Below, in pieces: positions 15,701 to 17,071 of a stretch of DNA of 17,071 nucleotides. The DNA lies in NCBI GenBank assembly GCA_041608535.1, contig JBFISM010000078.1, forward strand, positions 1 through 17,071, written 5' to 3'. Each line of letters opens with the position of its first letter. The stretch's first letter is position 1. The notes below the pieces were generated by a model that saw only the letters and a list, made by a program, of their open reading frames with translations, searched no databases and had not been told where the DNA came from. Position numbers and translations under genes: made by a program. The stretch is from JBFISM01 sp041608535 (lineage in GTDB: Bacteria; Actinomycetota; Acidimicrobiia; Spongiisociales; UBA5794).

Positions 15701-17071
15701 AACGTCACCTCCCCGGAGGACACGACCGCGGTGATCGATGTGGTCTTCAACGACACCGACCCTGACGGCAACCTCGATCCCACGACCGCCAACACGGCCT
15801 GCGTCGGCTGCTCGACCCCGACCAACGGAAGCCTCCTCAACAACGGCGACGGGACATTCGACTACACGCCCAATGCGAATTACAACGGGCCGGATGGGTT
15901 CGTCTATGAGGTGTGCGACGGTCTCGGCCTGTGTGACACTGCTTCCGTGTCGATCGACGTCACGGCGGTGAACGATCCACCCACGGCGGTAGCCGACGTG
16001 GCCGGCACGACGGTCGACACACCGGTCACGCTCGATGTGGTCGCCAACGACACCGACGTCGACGGAAACCTCGACCCGACCACTTCGAACACGGCCTGCC
16101 CCGGCTGCTCGAACCCTACGAATGGGTCGTTGGTCAACAACGGTGACGGCACGTTCCAATACACACCGGGACCAGGGTTCACGGGCAGCGATGGCTTCTC
16201 CTACGAGGTGTGTGACACGCAGGCGTCGTGCGCAACCGCGGCGGTGTCGATCACCGTGAGCGGGGGAACGCCGACAGTGTTCGAAGCAGACATTGCGGTG
16301 GGTTCTGACGATGCCGAGGAACGCAACGACGGCAGCATCTCGCTCACCAGCGGCGACATCGAGATGGTGGCCGATCGGGGCAGTGACCAGGTGGTCGGTC
16401 TGCGCTGGGTGGGCGTTCCCATCCCGCAGGGGGCGGTGATCACCGACGCCTATGTGCAGTTCCAGGTGGACGAGGCCACGAGCGTGGCAACGAACTTGAC
16501 CATTGCCGGCCAAGCTGACGACAACCCGGCCACGTTCACCTCGACGGCGTTCGGCATCTCCAGCCGGCCGACGACGGCTGCGAGCGTGCCGTGGAATCCG
16601 GTGCCGTGGCCGACCGTGGGCGACCGTGGGCCTGATCAGCAGACGCCGGACTTGACGGCGGTGGTCCAAGAGATCGTGAACCGCCCCGGATGGGCATCGG
16701 GCAACGCACTGGTGCTGATCATCACAGGAACCGGCGAGCGAGTCGCAGAATCGCGTAACTCGAACGCCAACGCGCCGGGCATGCTCCACATCGAGTACCT
16801 GACGGCGCCGACGCCCAATCAAGCGCCCACCGCCGTCGAGGACATCGCCGGCACCACCGTCGACACGGCCGTGACGATCGACGTGGTCGCCAACGACAGC
16901 GATCCCGACGGCAACCTCGATGACACGTCGGTGAACACCTCGTGCGCGGGTTGCTCGACTCCGGGCAACGGATCGCTCGTCAACAACGGCGACGGCACAT
17001 TCCTCTACACGCCGAACCCCGGCTACACCGGCAACGACGGCTTCACGTACGAGGTGTGCGACACCGAGCCA
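12773..17071 (+). CDS. Giant secreted modular protein: propeller, PKD-like and cadherin-like repeats (3'-partial)
   Basis: One frame runs without a stop from a GTG at 12773 to the window edge, 1433 codons, so the C-terminus is missing. GAAGG lies 9 bases before the GTG. Residues 1-34 are a signal peptide (KSHRNR, then a hydrophobic core, cleavage near AVSAAG). Residues about 40-595 contain recurring DxxSxxLFTLD and GLALDPASDHFYVARNDGR type units, consistent with an NHL/YncE-like beta-propeller; a Ser/Thr/Ala-rich insert sits near 273-300. Residues 596-690 are PKD-like (PPSVSAGPDQS start). Then come A1 (691-862), three cadherin-like repeats B1-B3 (869-1165), A2 (1171-1342) and B4 (from 1349). 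Proteins of this layout are usually large surface adhesins or matrix proteins; propeller activity cannot be assigned. No anchor is visible because the end is missing. It is divergent from the sulfotransferase and next to the glycan locus. Confidence 0.95.
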   Translation, partial: MKSHRNRPSLTLVVAATLVTSLLAIPTGAAVSAAGVEAAREIRSIYPTELGFSAPGGIAFDSGSVELITVAAPTGSEIGRFSLTEDPLGTVTSGVSVTDAGLVAFDRSKDRLVFVDNVSGEFVGLSGNVVRGQGGSEERAALPADGLGDVRGSAFDPDSGALFTLDGTGRRIVRTDPGGDGQSLVDDLGAGATTFVPLRGVPGSNLTGLALDPASDHFYVARNDGRAIYEVDASGSLVTTYDTSSIGLTSPSSIVLGPSGDPTDDPAATSLYVVDGTADSGVTSATATSTGTFATQSTATATTSESRIVEISLTPLVTFASTPATLVQTIATSAFSPPSPDPAGITYIPARDRLLMADSEVNEMPLFAGVNLWEFTNLGSVQETGVTTSFTNEPTGISLNPANGHLFVSSDDDRTVYELDPGPDGLYGTGGDDVIVSSFGTESFGSSDPEAVAYDSLRNEVAVADGLAREVFKVSPGPNGVFDGVDDTVTQFDVAALGVDDPEGIDYNAASDTFVIADRGPDIVIEVTNDGTLIQTVDVSSAGPNPRAAGIAIAPSSVNPSETSWYIVDRGVDNNSDPSENDGLLYEFNPPSSSVNLPPSVSAGPDQSLLDTNVANLDGTVSDDGKPDPPAVTTSTWSQVSGPGTVTFGDPNAEDTTATFPGSGTYVLRLTADDSELTASDDMTVSVGILEVEIAVGSDDAEERDGGGISLTSGDIEMVFDRGSNQTVGLRWAGVNIPQGATITDAWVQFQVDEVNTETTNLTIQGQAADNPSTFTSTAFSISTRPRTSASVGWSPVPWTTIGQRGPDQQTPDVSSVVQEIVNRPGWASGNALVMIITGTGERTAESRNSSANAPAMLHVEFDTGTVANRPPVANPDSAATQQDTTVTINVVANDTDLDGNLDPPSANTSCAGCSTPTNGGLVNNFDGTFDYTPNPGFTGNDSFIYEVCDTEPLCDTATVSITVTVVNDPPVANDDNVTSPEDTTAVIDVVFNDTDPDGNLDPTTANTACVGCSTPTNGSLLNNGDGTFDYTPNANYNGPDGFVYEVCDGLGLCDTASVSIDVTAVNDPPTAVADVAGTTVDTPVTLDVVANDTDVDGNLDPTTSNTACPGCSNPTNGSLVNNGDGTFQYTPGPGFTGSDGFSYEVCDTQASCATAAVSITVSGGTPTVFEADIAVGSDDAEERNDGSISLTSGDIEMVADRGSDQVVGLRWVGVPIPQGAVITDAYVQFQVDEATSVATNLTIAGQADDNPATFTSTAFGISSRPTTAASVPWNPVPWPTVGDRGPDQQTPDLTAVVQEIVNRPGWASGNALVLIITGTGERVAESRNSNANAPGMLHIEYLTAPTPNQAPTAVEDIAGTTVDTAVTIDVVANDSDPDGNLDDTSVNTSCAGCSTPGNGSLVNNGDGTFLYTPNPGYTGNDGFTYEVCDTEP
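14843..15358 (+). repeat. Module A1, first copy of a 172-residue domain
   Basis: Residues 691-862 of the giant protein. It begins EVEIAVGSDDAEER, has IPQGATITDAWVQFQVDE in the middle, and ends GTGERTAESRNSSANAP then MLHVEF. By hand alignment it is about 78% identical to A2 with no gaps. It is probably a beta-sandwich; the overall style resembles secreted DNRLRE-type or carbohydrate-binding modules, but I cannot name the family. Confidence 0.85.
15377..15673 (+). repeat. Cadherin-like (tandem-95 type) repeat B1
   Basis: Residues 869-967. It shows the usual pattern: PPVANPDSA, TINVVANDTDLDGNLD, FDYTPNPGFTGNDSFIYEV, then ATVSITV. Four cysteines (C911, C914, C949, C955) are present, which is not typical of the family. 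Confidence 0.88.
15674..15970 (+). repeat. Cadherin-like (tandem-95 type) repeat B2
   Basis: Residues 968-1066, exactly 99 residues like B1 and joined to it without a linker. The cysteines recur at C1010, C1013, C1048 and C1054. VVFNDTDPDGNLD is the probable calcium-loop motif. Confidence 0.88.
15971..16267 (+). repeat. Cadherin-like (tandem-95 type) repeat B3
   Basis: Residues 1067-1165, the third repeat in register. Cysteines are at C1109, C1112, C1147 and C1153. It ends in SGG, a short linker into module A2. Confidence 0.88.
16283..16798 (+). repeat. Module A2, second copy of the 172-residue domain
   Basis: Residues 1171-1342, starting EADIAVGSDDAEER and ending MLHIEY, exactly 480 residues (1440 bp) after A1. 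About 38 of 172 residues differ from A1, mostly in one loop (VNTET against ATSVA) and at scattered surface-like positions. Confidence 0.85.
16817..17071 (+). repeat. Cadherin-like repeat B4, cut by the window edge
   Basis: Residues 1349-1433 are visible, in the same position relative to A2 as B1 is to A1. Cysteines C1391, C1394 and C1429 are present; the fourth would lie just past the edge. This suggests the A-B-B-B block continues beyond the window. Confidence 0.85.

Noticed and set aside
15137..16822. Long minus-strand open frame (561 codons), Arg/His/Val-rich
   Set aside because: It lies antisense to the repeats of the giant protein, mirrors their periodicity, and has no domain or ribosome-binding site. 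It is a GC-rich shadow.
14843..17071. Repeats considered as a CRISPR array or mobile element
   Set aside because: The repeats are long, divergent at DNA level, in frame, and encode protein modules; there are no short identical repeats with unique spacers and no transposase or terminal inverted repeats in the window.

Overview
The window is about 17 kb of GC-rich DNA, and its protein families point to a free-living, probably aquatic actinobacterium of the Acidimicrobiia type. The main clue is a cysteine-paired variant of the S-layer homology (SLH) motif of the form GCx(n)CPxxxxTRxQ in two exported proteins. GTG starts, 4-bp GTGA overlaps and a giant Asp/Thr-rich secreted protein fit the same picture. 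The lineage is an inference from motifs and composition, not a marker-gene result.

Region 1 (51-3516, minus strand) is a surface-protein cluster. It holds a small VOC-fold (glyoxalase-like) protein, a secreted S8 serine peptidase ending in three SLH-like motifs, and a small exported protein with one SLH-like motif. The three are closely spaced and may share transcription.

Region 2 (3825-11528, plus strand) is a Wzx/Wzy-type exopolysaccharide locus: a Wzy/O-antigen-ligase-like membrane protein carrying a ComEA-type helix-hairpin-helix tail, a nucleotidyltransferase-like/thymidylate-kinase-like fusion, a second P-loop kinase-like protein, two GT4 glycosyltransferases, and a Wzx flippase. The two P-loop genes and the first glycosyltransferase overlap by 4 bp each and look like one translationally coupled operon. 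No priming transferase, Wza or Wzc homologue lies in the window. A PAPS-type sulfotransferase (11548-12399, minus) faces this locus tail to tail and may sulfate the glycan.

Region 3 (12773 to the window end, plus strand) is one uninterrupted reading frame of 1433 codons that runs off the right edge. It encodes a signal peptide, a beta-propeller-like region, a PKD-like domain, then modules A-B-B-B-A-B. A is a 172-residue domain duplicated 480 residues apart. B is a 99-residue cadherin-like (tandem-95 type) repeat that unusually carries four conserved cysteines. Between the sulfotransferase and this gene is a 373-bp divergent region with a 12-bp palindrome and a strong leader hairpin overlapping a G-quadruplex pattern.

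Together the genes describe a cell-surface programme: making and exporting a possibly sulfated polysaccharide, an anchored protease, and a very large adhesin-like protein. The most unusual items are the Wzy-HhH fusion and the cysteine-bearing modular giant protein.
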